DNA from: Candidatus Delongbacteria bacterium
GTDB taxonomy: Bacteria > CAIWAD01
Assembly: GCA_020634015.1 (NCBI GenBank)
Contig: JACKCN010000005.1
Location: forward strand, 62,001 to 126,000
Length of the DNA stretch: 64,000 nt
Direction: 5' to 3'
Shown: in pieces, positions 1-7,349 of the stretch
Layout: the number at the start of each line of letters is the position of its first letter
Numbering within the stretch: the first letter of the stretch is position 1
Translations under genes and position numbers: made by a program
The notes under the pieces: generated by a model
What the model was told of the DNA's origin: nothing
Databases searched by the model: none
What the model saw: only the letters and a program-made list of their open reading frames with translations

Positions 1-1395
1 CGCAGTCTGGCCGCCTCGAAACGCCTGGCCGAAATGGCCTATGAAGAAACCGGCTATGGGCGCGTGGAAGACAAGACCACCAAGAATGTCTTCGCCAGCC
101 GCAATCTGCTGGAACACATCAAGAGTCTGCGCACCTGCGGGGTCGTGCATCACAGCGAGAATGGCAAGATCATCGAGATCGCGGTGCCCATGGGCATCGT
201 GGCGGCGCTGGTTCCCTGTACCAATCCCACCTCCACGGCGATCTACAAGAGCATCATCTCGCTGAAGTCACGCAATGCCATCGTGATGAGTCCGCACCCC
301 AAGGCGCTCAACAGCATTCTCGAGAGCACGCGCATCCTGCATGATGCGGCCTGCAGTGCAGGCGCGCCCCGCAACCTGGTGCAGTGTCTCACGTTGCCCA
401 CCCTCCAGGGGTCGCAGGAACTGATGCGACACGAGCTGACCTCGGTGATCCTGGCCACCGGAGGTGGACCGATGGTCAAGGCGGCCTACAGCGCGGGCAA
501 ACCCGCCTACGGTGTGGGGCCAGGCAATGTGCCCGCCTATGTGGATCGCACGGCGGACGTGGTGAAGGCTGCCCGTGACATCGTGGCCGGCAAGTCCTTC
601 GACTGGGGTACCGTGTGCGCCTCGGAACAGAGCGTGGTGGCCGATCGACCCATCGCGGGCAAGCTGCTGGAGGAGTTGCGCAAGAACGGAACCTACGTCT
701 GCACGCGGGAGGAAAAGAGCGCGCTGGAAGCCGTGATGGTCGACCGACACGGCGCTCTCAACCCCGAGATCGTCGGTCAGTCACCCGAGAAGATCGCCGG
801 CATGGCGGGCATCAAGGTGCCCCGAGGCACGCGCGTGCTGCTGGTCATGCTGGACGAAGTGGGGCCCAAAGACCCGCTTTCGCGCGAGAAGCTCAGCCCC
901 GTGCTTGGATTCTTCATCGAAGAAGGCTGGAAGAAAGGCTGTGAGCGGGCAATCCAGATCCTGAACTATGGCGGTGTGGGCCATACCTTCGCCATTCACT
1001 GCAAGGATCAGGACGTGATCATGGAATTCGGCCTGCACAAGCCGGCCTTCCGGATCATCGTGAACTCCCCGGCCACCCACGGAGCCATCGGTTACACGAC
1101 CGGCCTGCCCCCCGCCATGACCCTCGGGCCTGGCACCTGGGGCGGCAGCATCACCACCGACAACATCGGTCCGCTGCATCTGGTCAACATCAAGCGGGTG
1201 GCCTTCGAGACCAACCCGCTGGACCCCGCCGACTCCCCCAGCCCCGAAAGCCGCTGGGGATACGACGAGAACTTCCGGTACCGCCCCCGGGACGAGTCTG
1301 CCGCAACACCGGCTCCGGCCGCGCGGAGTTACGAGAAATCCCGGATGAGTGACGCGGACATCGAACGCATCGTCAAGGAATTCAAGACCGACTGA
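1..1395 (+). CDS. Acylating (CoA-dependent) aldehyde dehydrogenase, BMC type, 5' partial
   Basis: The reading frame is open from the first base, so the true start lies upstream; 464 residues are visible. The protein belongs to the PduP/EutE-type aldehyde dehydrogenases, which turn an aldehyde, NAD+ and CoA into acyl-CoA inside bacterial microcompartments. The catalytic cysteine sits in GTVCASEQ, at visible residue 206, after a glycine-rich GVGPGNVPAYVD stretch. After the enzyme core comes a Pro/Ala/Ser linker and then a short amphipathic helix ending SDADIERIVKEFKTD, which looks like an encapsulation peptide for shell targeting. The stop overlaps the start of the PduL-like gene by one base, which fits one operon. 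Family assignment is firm; the substrate cannot be read from the sequence. Confidence 0.92.
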   Translation, partial: RSLAASKRLAEMAYEETGYGRVEDKTTKNVFASRNLLEHIKSLRTCGVVHHSENGKIIEIAVPMGIVAALVPCTNPTSTAIYKSIISLKSRNAIVMSPHPKALNSILESTRILHDAACSAGAPRNLVQCLTLPTLQGSQELMRHELTSVILATGGGPMVKAAYSAGKPAYGVGPGNVPAYVDRTADVVKAARDIVAGKSFDWGTVCASEQSVVADRPIAGKLLEELRKNGTYVCTREEKSALEAVMVDRHGALNPEIVGQSPEKIAGMAGIKVPRGTRVLLVMLDEVGPKDPLSREKLSPVLGFFIEEGWKKGCERAIQILNYGGVGHTFAIHCKDQDVIMEFGLHKPAFRIIVNSPATHGAIGYTTGLPPAMTLGPGTWGGSITTDNIGPLHLVNIKRVAFETNPLDPADSPSPESRWGYDENFRYRPRDESAATPAPAARSYEKSRMSDADIERIVKEFKTD

Positions 1396-2177
1396 TGTCC
1401 CTGGATCCTCGCATACGCGTGTGCGAACCGCGGGCCTTTCTCACCCGGGAACACTTCCAGCAGTTGTTCGGGCCAGAGAGCTATCTCGAGTTCGAACGGC
1501 CGCTTGGCACACAGGGTGGCTTCATGGCCCGGCAGCGCCTGTCGGTGGCATCGCCCCTGGGCCGTGTGGACGGTGTGCCGCTCCATGGGCCTCTTGGAAC
1601 CTTCAGTGGAGTTGAGTTTCCGCGCAGCTGGTGTCCACGCCTGCAGCTGGATCCGCCCGTGCGCGGCCAGGGCGATTTTGAGGCCAGTCCTTCCATCACG
1701 CTGATCGGGCCCGCGGGACATCTGCACCTCGCCTCAGGCCTGATCGTGGCCCAGCGCACCCTTCAGCTCACACCGGAGAATGCACGTCGCCTGGGTCTGC
1801 TCAACGGTGACTCGGTTGTCTGTCTGGTGCGCAGCACTCGGCGCCCTGACCTGCGTGAAGCCACGCGTGACACAATTTTCTCGGATGTGGATGTGGTGGT
1901 CGGTGACGGATTCGAACTGGAACTGCACCTGGATCTTGACGACGCCAGCGCTTGCCTGGCGGCCGATGGAGGGCGTGCATCGATCCTCAACATCGGTCAG
2001 GTGCGACGTCAGCGGCCGGACCTCTGGCTGCCCGTCGGGCGCCTGGTCAGCGAAGCGGATGTGCGCAGGGCCGCTGAACAGGGACTTCGCATTCGTGTCA
2101 CGCCCGGCATGATTCTGACACCTGCGGCCCGCGACCTGGGCCAGGGGCTGGACATCTTCGATCGGGACCCCGCCTGA
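1395..2177 (+). CDS. PduL-like phosphotransacylase homologue with lost zinc ligands
   Basis: 260 aa. The two-barrel PduL (phosphate propanoyltransferase) layout is recognisable: IDPPVR-like LDPPVR, SPSITLIGPAG, and ELELHLDLDDAS near residues 174-184. PduL makes acyl-phosphate from the acyl-CoA supplied by the neighbouring aldehyde dehydrogenase. However, the usual N-terminal HVHL motif is replaced by RAFL (residues 13-16) and the second HxH (RHIH-type) is replaced by RTLQ (121-124). Only Glu74 and His178 of the expected zinc ligands remain. Residues 216-251 form an extra tail (LVSEADVRRA...LTPAARDLG) resembling the start of EutQ. Family membership is fairly sure; catalytic activity is doubtful, so it may be a structural or regulatory paralogue. 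Confidence 0.75.
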   Translation: MSLDPRIRVCEPRAFLTREHFQQLFGPESYLEFERPLGTQGGFMARQRLSVASPLGRVDGVPLHGPLGTFSGVEFPRSWCPRLQLDPPVRGQGDFEASPSITLIGPAGHLHLASGLIVAQRTLQLTPENARRLGLLNGDSVVCLVRSTRRPDLREATRDTIFSDVDVVVGDGFELELHLDLDDASACLAADGGRASILNIGQVRRQRPDLWLPVGRLVSEADVRRAAEQGLRIRVTPGMILTPAARDLGQGLDIFDRDPA

Positions 2178-2301
2178 CCCCCCCGTTTTTTCCCGTATTC
2201 AGCTTTGATGATTTTTCCACGACCCGATTTTGATTTTGGATCACGCAGGCCCCTGTAGCTACTTGTTGCGTCTGTGTTCACCCCCATATCACACATCGGG
2301 A

Positions 2302-2496
2302 ATGCCCATGGTGACTCTTCACAGCTTCCACAAGGACCGACGCGAAGGTCAGGACCGACGCGATTTTCCCCGGGTCGAAAACGACCGCCGTCTTGGCACC
2401 GAGCGACGCCAGGACCTGCCGCATTCAGGCTTCCAGGAAGCTGTTGATGGGGAGCGCCGCAGGCTTGCCCGTCGAATGGATTTCAGAAAAAGCTGA
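2302..2496 (+). CDS. Small Arg/Asp-rich hypothetical protein
   Basis: 64 aa, not recognised. It is very rich in Arg, Asp and Glu, with repeated DRR/ERR elements (DRREGQDRRDF, NDRRLGTERR, GERRRLARR). Such motifs occur as linkers in PilZ-type and other bacterial proteins, but no domain is visible. The ATG at 2302 is preceded by GGGA; a second ATG follows two codons later. It lies alone between the BMC genes and the DUF3098 gene. It may be a real small protein or chance. Confidence 0.4.
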   Translation: MPMVTLHSFHKDRREGQDRRDFPRVENDRRLGTERRQDLPHSGFQEAVDGERRRLARRMDFRKS

Positions 2497-2620
2497 ACTC
2501 CTGCGGCCCCATGATCCGCTTTTGTCCGATTGAGTCCCGCCCCCTTTGCTTTTGCACAGAAGGGAGAGCTATCTTTGCTCTTGCTTTTTTCGAACCTGCT
2601 GATTATTCTCGGGGTCTGTC

Positions 2621-2839
2621 ATGACAAAAGGCGAAGCGACATCGGGCAAGTTGCCTTTCAGCACGATGAACTACGTGTTGTTCCTGCTGGGGTGCCTGTT
2701 GTTGCTTGCGGGGTTCGTGCTGAGTGCCCAGGGCCCACACGATGGGTTCCTTTCCTTGACACTGTCGCCGATTCTGTTGGTGTTCGCCTATGTGGTGGTG
2801 ATTCCAGCGGCGATACTGTACGAGAAGAAGGGCGATTAG
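2621..2839 (+). CDS. DUF3098 family small membrane protein
   Basis: 72 aa with two predicted membrane helices: MNYVLFLLGCLLLLAGFVL and a second from about residue 44, joined by the family-typical QGPHDGFLSLTLSPILLV. DUF3098 proteins are common in Bacteroidota and relatives and have no known function. The start at 2621 follows a GGGG stretch 6 bases upstream. The last codons (Gly, Asp, TAG) lie inside the 5' acceptor arm of the tRNA-Val gene, so the CDS and the tRNA overlap by 10 bases. Confidence 0.85.
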   Translation: MTKGEATSGKLPFSTMNYVLFLLGCLLLLAGFVLSAQGPHDGFLSLTLSPILLVFAYVVVIPAAILYEKKGD

Positions 2840-2904
2840 CTCAGTTGGTTCAGAGCACCTGCCTTACAAGCAGGGGGTCACTGGTTCGAGCCCAGTATCG
2901 CCCA
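2830..2904 (+). tRNA. tRNA-Val (anticodon UAC)
   Basis: Cloverleaf folded by hand: acceptor GGGCGAT pairs with ATCGCCC; the anticodon stem CCTGC/GCAGG holds loop CTTACAA (anticodon TAC); the T arm is ACTGG-TTCGAGC-CCAGT. Discriminator A is at 2904; CCA is not encoded. Its 5' end overlaps the stop codon of the upstream DUF3098 gene. Only 15 bases separate it from tRNA-Asp, so the two are probably co-transcribed. Confidence 0.97.
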
Positions 2905-2919
2905 TGAATTGATTTTTCG

Positions 2920-2993
2920 GGTCCGGTAGTTCAATTGGTTAGAGCGCCAGCCTGTCACGCTGGAAGTTGCGAGTTCGAGTCTCGTCCGGACCG
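2920..2993 (+). tRNA. tRNA-Asp (anticodon GUC)
   Basis: Acceptor GGTCCGG pairs with CCGGACC; the anticodon stem CCAGC/GCTGG carries loop CTGTCAC (anticodon GTC); the T-loop TTCGAGT is present; discriminator G. It directly follows tRNA-Val and is followed within 6 bases by a strong terminator. Confidence 0.97.
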
Positions 2994-2998
2994 TCAAA

Positions 2999-3026
2999 CC
3001 CCCGCCAAGCGGGGGTTTTTCTTTTT
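2999..3026 (+). terminator. Rho-independent terminator of the DUF3098/tRNA unit
   Basis: A 7-bp GC stem (CCCCCGC/GCGGGGG) with loop CAA is followed by TTTTTCTTTTT. It ends transcription just after tRNA-Asp. Confidence 0.92.
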
Positions 3027-3174
3027 CCTGCCCTGCTGCCTGTGCCTCTCCCTGCCTGCCAGTCATGAAATTCGGAACGAATTGGTCCAGAATTGATCCA
3101 GATCAAATCTTCGGTGGTCCCAACTCGGCTATTTCCTGCGCCTCCGATACCGGAGTCACAGGAAAGGACATCAG

Positions 3175-3606
3175 ATGAGCAGCATTCGGGACTTCATGTC
3201 CCTCCATCACCGCGATTGCGATGGATTGTTCACGGACGTGGAAAACTCAGTGGCGGCCTCACGCTGGGACAAGGCAACGGCACAATGGCCCCTGTTTCTC
3301 AAGGAACTCTTCCACCATTTCGAAATGGAAGAACGGGTTCTCTTTCCCCGTTTCGAGCAGGAGACGGGCATGACCGATGGCCCCACGGCCATGATGCGCA
3401 TGGAACATGACCAGATGCGCAGCGTGACGGAAAGTCTGGCCGCCGCCATGAGCAAACAGGACAGGCCCGCCTTTCTGGGGCTGGCCGAGAGCATGATGGT
3501 GCTGCTGCAGCAGCACAACATGAAGGAAGAGCAGATTCTGTATCCCATGACCGACCGGGCTCTGTCCGATGTGGCCGAGGTGCTTGACTCGATGAAGAAT
3601 GTCTGA
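3175..3606 (+). CDS. Hemerythrin HHE-domain protein
   Basis: 143 aa four-helix bundle with the di-iron ligand pattern of cation-binding hemerythrins: His11/His12 (LHHRDCD), His47/His48 with Glu52/Glu53 (HHFEMEER), His78 (MEHDQM), and His114 with Glu118/Glu119 (QQHNMKEEQ). Such proteins bind O2 or NO at a di-iron centre or serve in iron and stress sensing. The ATG at 3175 follows an AGGA about 12 bases upstream. The stop overlaps the DUF2249 start by 8 bases and a membrane protein follows, so the three genes form an operon. The pairing suggests a role in O2/NO handling; that is an inference. Confidence 0.92.
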   Translation: MSSIRDFMSLHHRDCDGLFTDVENSVAASRWDKATAQWPLFLKELFHHFEMEERVLFPRFEQETGMTDGPTAMMRMEHDQMRSVTESLAAAMSKQDRPAFLGLAESMMVLLQQHNMKEEQILYPMTDRALSDVAEVLDSMKNV

Positions 3607-3862
3607 TCCGGTAGCCACGGTCGTTCTGGACGTGAGTTCACTGCCCGCGCCCGAACCCTTCGAACGGATCATTGCCGCGCTTTCGGAGCTTTCGCCAGAG
3701 GGATGCTTGCGGGTGGAGCACCGACGCGAACCGTTTCCGCTCTATCCCTTCCTGGAGCGCGCGGGTTACAGCTGGAGCGTCCAGCGCGCGAGCCAACCGA
3801 TGGACCCTGCCATCGTCCTGCTGATCTGGAAGAATCCCACCGCTGGAAGTGTCCGCCCGTGA
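3599..3862 (+). CDS. DUF2249 domain protein
   Basis: 87 aa, a single DUF2249 domain: a PFERI...L motif near residue 20 and the hallmark HRREPFPLYPFLERAGYSW near residues 41-59. DUF2249 is a small TusA-like alpha/beta domain often next to or fused with hemerythrin domains, in line with its position here. No TusA-type catalytic cysteine is evident; the only cysteine is Cys36 in GCLRV. It overlaps the hemerythrin gene, and its TGA overlaps the GTG start of the next gene. Confidence 0.85.
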   Translation: MSDPVATVVLDVSSLPAPEPFERIIAALSELSPEGCLRVEHRREPFPLYPFLERAGYSWSVQRASQPMDPAIVLLIWKNPTAGSVRP

Positions 3863-5211
3863 CAATGCCCCGCGTGGATCCCGACCTGCTGCCCCCCTTT
3901 GCTCTACCGGCCCGGTTCTTTCTGACCGCCCCGCTCTTCGGCATGCTCTGTGCCGGCTGGTTGCTGGTCAGTGGCCCGGGCATCTGGGTCAGTCGCTGGC
4001 ATCCGGCATTGCTGGGTGCCACCCATCTGCTGGTGCTGGGCTTTCTGCTGATGGTGATGGTCGGGGCACTGGCGCAGGTCGTGCCTGTGATCGCGATGCG
4101 CTCCTTGCCCGCGGCCAGAACTCTTCTGCCTTGGGTACACATCCTTCTGTGCCTCGGCACGCTTCTGCTGGCCGCATCTCTGGGGCTTCCCCGTCCCCTG
4201 TGGCTTCCCTGGGCCCTGGCCAGCCTGCTCCCGGCCCTGAGTGTGTTCGCGGGAATGCTGCTGTGGGCGCTGCTCGGAAAATCCTCTGGCGAGATGGCGG
4301 CATCCCTGGCCCGACTTTCAGGGCTGGCGCTGGTCGTCACGATTCTCCTGGGAGCCTGGCTCGCACTGGGAACGCGCTGGCCGGGACGCTTTGCCATCGG
4401 CCGCTGGCTGACCGACGTGCACGCCTCATGGGGCTTGCTGGGAGCCGCGGGCTTGTTGGTCATCGCGGTGGGCAGCCAGGTGATTCCAATGTTCCATGTG
4501 ACACCCGCCTTCCCCAAGGCAGGACTCCGGGCCATGGCCGCATGGCTTCTGGCGGGTCTGCTGCTGGCTCTTCTGGGCGTGTCACGCACGGGAGGGAACC
4601 ACGGACTGTGGGCTGTCACACCATGGGTCTCGTTGGCCGGAGTGGTGTTGTTCGCGGTCCTCGTGCAGCTGCTGCTGGCCAAGCGGAAGCGCAAGGTGCC
4701 CGACGCCACGGTCAATGCCTGGCGCCTGGCCGCCCGTGGACTGTTGCTGGGTGCGGTGATCCTGCCGCTGAGCGTGTTCACCCCGCAGTGGGGTTGGCCC
4801 GCAGGGTCCACTCTGGCGGCTCAATTCCTGTTGCTGGGGTCGCTCTGGACCATCGTGGTGGGCATGCTGCTCAAGATCGTGCCCTTTCTGGCCTGGCTGC
4901 ATCTGCAGTCATTGGCGGGGTTCCAGCCGAGCGCATTGGCCCGTGTGCCACACATGCAGGCTCTGCTTGCCGGCAGTTGGGCCCGGGCCCAGGTCGCCCT
5001 GCACGCTGTTGCCATGGTGACTCTGGTGATCTGTCCCCTCTGGAGCGACCTGCACGTCTTCGCCTGCCTGCTGCTGCTGGGCGACATGGCCCTGCTGGGC
5101 GGTCTGCTTGGGCTTGCCGTGTTTCGGGCTGGAAAGGCGCGGAGCGACGTGGCACACGCTCTGGCGGAGGCGCGGGGTCAGGCCTCCGGTGTGTTCGGCA
5201 GGACCATGTAA
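3859..5211 (+). CDS. Multi-pass membrane protein, possibly heme-copper/NnrS-like
   Basis: About 450 aa with roughly 12 hydrophobic helices. Conserved-looking histidines lie in or near helices: SRWHPALLGATHLL, LTDVHASWGLLG, QVIPMFHVTP and FLAWLHLQ. The spacing resembles haem-binding membrane proteins of the NnrS or cytochrome-oxidase-subunit-I type, which also co-occur with hemerythrin and DUF2249 genes, but I cannot place it firmly. The GTG at 3859 is preferred because GGAAG lies 10 bases upstream and it overlaps the preceding stop (GTGA); an ATG at 3865 is the alternative. The 3' end overlaps the convergent ABM gene by 34 bases. Confidence 0.7.
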   Translation: MTMPRVDPDLLPPFALPARFFLTAPLFGMLCAGWLLVSGPGIWVSRWHPALLGATHLLVLGFLLMVMVGALAQVVPVIAMRSLPAARTLLPWVHILLCLGTLLLAASLGLPRPLWLPWALASLLPALSVFAGMLLWALLGKSSGEMAASLARLSGLALVVTILLGAWLALGTRWPGRFAIGRWLTDVHASWGLLGAAGLLVIAVGSQVIPMFHVTPAFPKAGLRAMAAWLLAGLLLALLGVSRTGGNHGLWAVTPWVSLAGVVLFAVLVQLLLAKRKRKVPDATVNAWRLAARGLLLGAVILPLSVFTPQWGWPAGSTLAAQFLLLGSLWTIVVGMLLKIVPFLAWLHLQSLAGFQPSALARVPHMQALLAGSWARAQVALHAVAMVTLVICPLWSDLHVFACLLLLGDMALLGGLLGLAVFRAGKARSDVAHALAEARGQASGVFGRTM

Positions 5212-5516
5212 TCCGATACGGACTCAAGCACGATCTCGGGCAGGCTCTCGGCAATGGCATCGTGCATCCGTTTCACGGCATCGGGGTCGACGGCGGGCAG
5301 CGCGAACGCCTCGGCTCGCGCAGCCGAACTTGGCCACTGGGCATAACTGTACCAGATGCCATCGCTGCCTCGATGCAGGCGTGATCCCAGAGACCCCCGC
5401 GCATTCAACAGCCCATCGGAGACGCGGGACCAACCATCGATGAACTGATCTTCCTTGTCGGGATGAATCCGCCAGCGGTACAGCACCGAGAATCCGGGTC
5501 CTGGGTTCAGCGCCAT
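5178..5516 (-). CDS. Antibiotic biosynthesis monooxygenase (ABM)-like domain protein
   Basis: 112 aa. The N-terminal pattern FSVLYRWRIHPDKEDQFIDGW...L and the SRLHRGSDGIWYSYAQW segment match the dimeric alpha/beta-barrel ABM superfamily. These small proteins act as cofactor-free oxygenases, haem-degrading enzymes or stress proteins; the exact role is not readable. The start is supported by GGAGG about 9 bases upstream. It is convergent with the membrane protein gene and downstream of the TfoX and DUF2461 genes on the same strand. Confidence 0.75.
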   Translation of the reverse strand: MALNPGPGFSVLYRWRIHPDKEDQFIDGWSRVSDGLLNARGSLGSRLHRGSDGIWYSYAQWPSSAARAEAFALPAVDPDAVKRMHDAIAESLPEIVLESVSDYMVLPNTPEA

Positions 5517-5644
5517 TGAGAGTCGCCTCCTGATTTTCTTTTGACGTGCCCCGGCACGCCGGGCGTTGTCGTTCGGCAGTGGATGTCTGCAAGCTTTTCC
5601 AGTACGGGATGCGGCGGAGAATCGCATCACGCGTGCCGGGCTCG

Positions 5645-5977
5645 CTACTTCGCCGGCAAGGTGCGCACGAAGTCCAGTGCGAGGCTCACTTGCCGCTGAA
5701 AGTCGCCCGCATCCTCCAGGCCGGCAGGTTCCACCAGAACCCAGCCTTTCATGGGCTTGCCCGTGATGTCCATCGGGCGAACTCCGGGCTCTTCGAGCAG
5801 ACGGGCCGCGGAGTCCAGGCCCACCCTGAGGATCAGGCAGTCTCGCCACACTCCCACACACATGTTGCCTTGGTACAGGTAGCCAAAACCACCGAACATG
5901 CGTGTCTCGCGCATGCCGGGATGGGAGCCCAGAAGTTTCTCAAGACGTTTTGCCAGCACAGCGTCGAAGGCCATCAT
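5645..5977 (-). CDS. TfoX N-terminal domain family protein
   Basis: 110 aa made only of the TfoX_N domain: LEKLLGSHPGMRETRMFGGFGYLYQGNMCVGV is the classical MFGG-containing core. Stand-alone TfoX_N proteins are widespread; unlike full TfoX they are not shown to control competence. The start follows AAGGAAG. It begins 10 bases after the DUF2461 gene ends, so the two are probably co-transcribed. Confidence 0.88.
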   Translation of the reverse strand: MMAFDAVLAKRLEKLLGSHPGMRETRMFGGFGYLYQGNMCVGVWRDCLILRVGLDSAARLLEEPGVRPMDITGKPMKGWVLVEPAGLEDAGDFQRQVSLALDFVRTLPAK

Positions 5978-5987
5978 TGCTTCCTTT

Positions 5988-6680
5988 TCAGTGTTCCAGT
6001 TGCTGGAGCCAATCGAAGAGCGGACGATGCGCTTTCCAGCGGCTGAGGCACCAGGGGATCGCCTCCGGAGTGAACAGCTCAGGGGCCAGAGGCAGCTCCT
6101 GCCATGAGGCCATGCCCTTGCAGCGCAGTTGGGCCTCCCGAGGGTGGGCAGGATCCATTCCTGCCGGCACACGTTTCAATTCGGGTTCGTGCATGCGCAA
6201 GCCCGCCTGGATGGCCTTGCCGGCCAGTTTGTCGAATGCCGCTCCCGACACGGGATCGAGCAGCGCCTCGCGCCAGGCGACCAGGCCCTGCTTGCTGAAT
6301 GCGTGCAGACCACAGCCCAGAATCAATCTGTCCGGTTCCAGAGAGAAGAACCAGCCGGGGCGGTCCATGCAGTCCCGTTCATCCCGGGAGCCCGACGGCG
6401 CCTCCGAGATGGCCATGCGCAGATGAGTGTTGTAGGGAGTCTTGTCCTTGCTGAAGCGCAGGTCCCGGTGCAGGCGAAAGGTCTTTCCTTGCTGGGGCCG
6501 CTTCAGTGCCGTTCCGAAACCGGCGATGAAGGACTCCAGGCAGGCCTGACCGGGTTCTTCAAGCACCAGACGACAACGCTCGCGGTTGGCGGAGAACCAG
6601 CCCTTCTCATTGTTCAGGCGAAGCTCGCCGAGAAAGGTGATGGCGTCACGGGAAAATCCCGCGAATGATGTGTGACTCAT
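5988..6680 (-). CDS. DUF2461 (TIGR02453) family protein
   Basis: 230 aa. It matches the DUF2461 layout: an N-terminal FLGELRLNNEKGWFSANRERC, then RLHRDLRFSKDKTPYNTHLRMAI, and a C-terminal PELKRVPAGMDPAHP...LRCKGMASWQELP stretch. Function is unknown; the family is found across bacteria and fungi. A GGGAG ribosome-binding site lies 7 bases before the chosen ATG. Confidence 0.92.
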   Translation of the reverse strand: MSHTSFAGFSRDAITFLGELRLNNEKGWFSANRERCRLVLEEPGQACLESFIAGFGTALKRPQQGKTFRLHRDLRFSKDKTPYNTHLRMAISEAPSGSRDERDCMDRPGWFFSLEPDRLILGCGLHAFSKQGLVAWREALLDPVSGAAFDKLAGKAIQAGLRMHEPELKRVPAGMDPAHPREAQLRCKGMASWQELPLAPELFTPEAIPWCLSRWKAHRPLFDWLQQLEH

Positions 6681-6821
6681 GCTGCTCCCGTTGTGGTGGA
6701 ATTGCAGTCGCCGCAGGCCGCTGCCGCGGGCCCCGCAGTTTGGAAAGCCCCGGGGTGAATGCCAACCCTTTTCATCCGGCACGGGATATTGGATCTTGGC
6801 GGCGCACACAAGCACTCGACA

Positions 6822-7349
6822 ATGCATCAAGTTCGAAGGAGCACACCCTTGGCCAGGCTGGAATCGATTCACATCATCGAGACACACGGAGGGCAGCCGC
6901 AGCGGCGCCCGTCGGCGACCCTGGAGAGCGGCAAAGGGCTGGTGGGCGACCGCAATCATCGCGACTCGGGCGTGGACCCCGAAGATGAGCTGACCCTGGT
7001 GGAAACCGAAATGGTGCAAGCGGTCTGCCATGAAAGCGGGTTGGCCATCGCCCCCGAGCAAACCCGTCGCAATCTTGTCACACGGGGAGTCCGGCTCAAC
7101 GAGCTGGTCGGACAGCGTTTTCGCATCGGTGAGACGGTCCTGCTGGGAATGGAACTCTGCGAACCCTGCCGCACGCTGGGCAAACACTTGCAAACGAAGG
7201 AGATACCTTCTGCCCGGATCATCCAGTTGTTCACTCATCGGGCCGGACTGCGTGCCAGGATTCTGGTGGGCGGGGTGATCCATGAGGGGGACCCGCTGGA
7301 GACCGGCGAAGGCTCCCCGGGCGAGGTCGCGGAATCGACCATCGCATGA
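6822..7349 (+). CDS. MOSC domain protein
   Basis: 175 aa with a MOSC (molybdenum cofactor sulfurase C-terminal) fold: LVGDRNHRDSG, ELTLVETEMVQAVCHESGLAIAPEQTRRNLVTRGVRLNELVGQRFRIG, and the conserved cysteine in LCEPCRTL. MOSC proteins carry sulfur or handle molybdopterin-linked chemistry (YiiM type). The start is uncertain: ATG 6822 begins just before the domain, while an upstream in-frame ATG at 6759 follows GGGGTGA. The stop overlaps the glycosidase start by four bases (ATGA). Confidence 0.88.
   Translation: MHQVRRSTPLARLESIHIIETHGGQPQRRPSATLESGKGLVGDRNHRDSGVDPEDELTLVETEMVQAVCHESGLAIAPEQTRRNLVTRGVRLNELVGQRFRIGETVLLGMELCEPCRTLGKHLQTKEIPSARIIQLFTHRAGLRARILVGGVIHEGDPLETGEGSPGEVAESTIA

Noticed and set aside
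3669..4811. A 380-codon minus-strand frame
   Set aside because: Opposite the DUF2249 and membrane-protein genes; Arg/Ser/Pro-rich translation without domain or ribosome-binding site.
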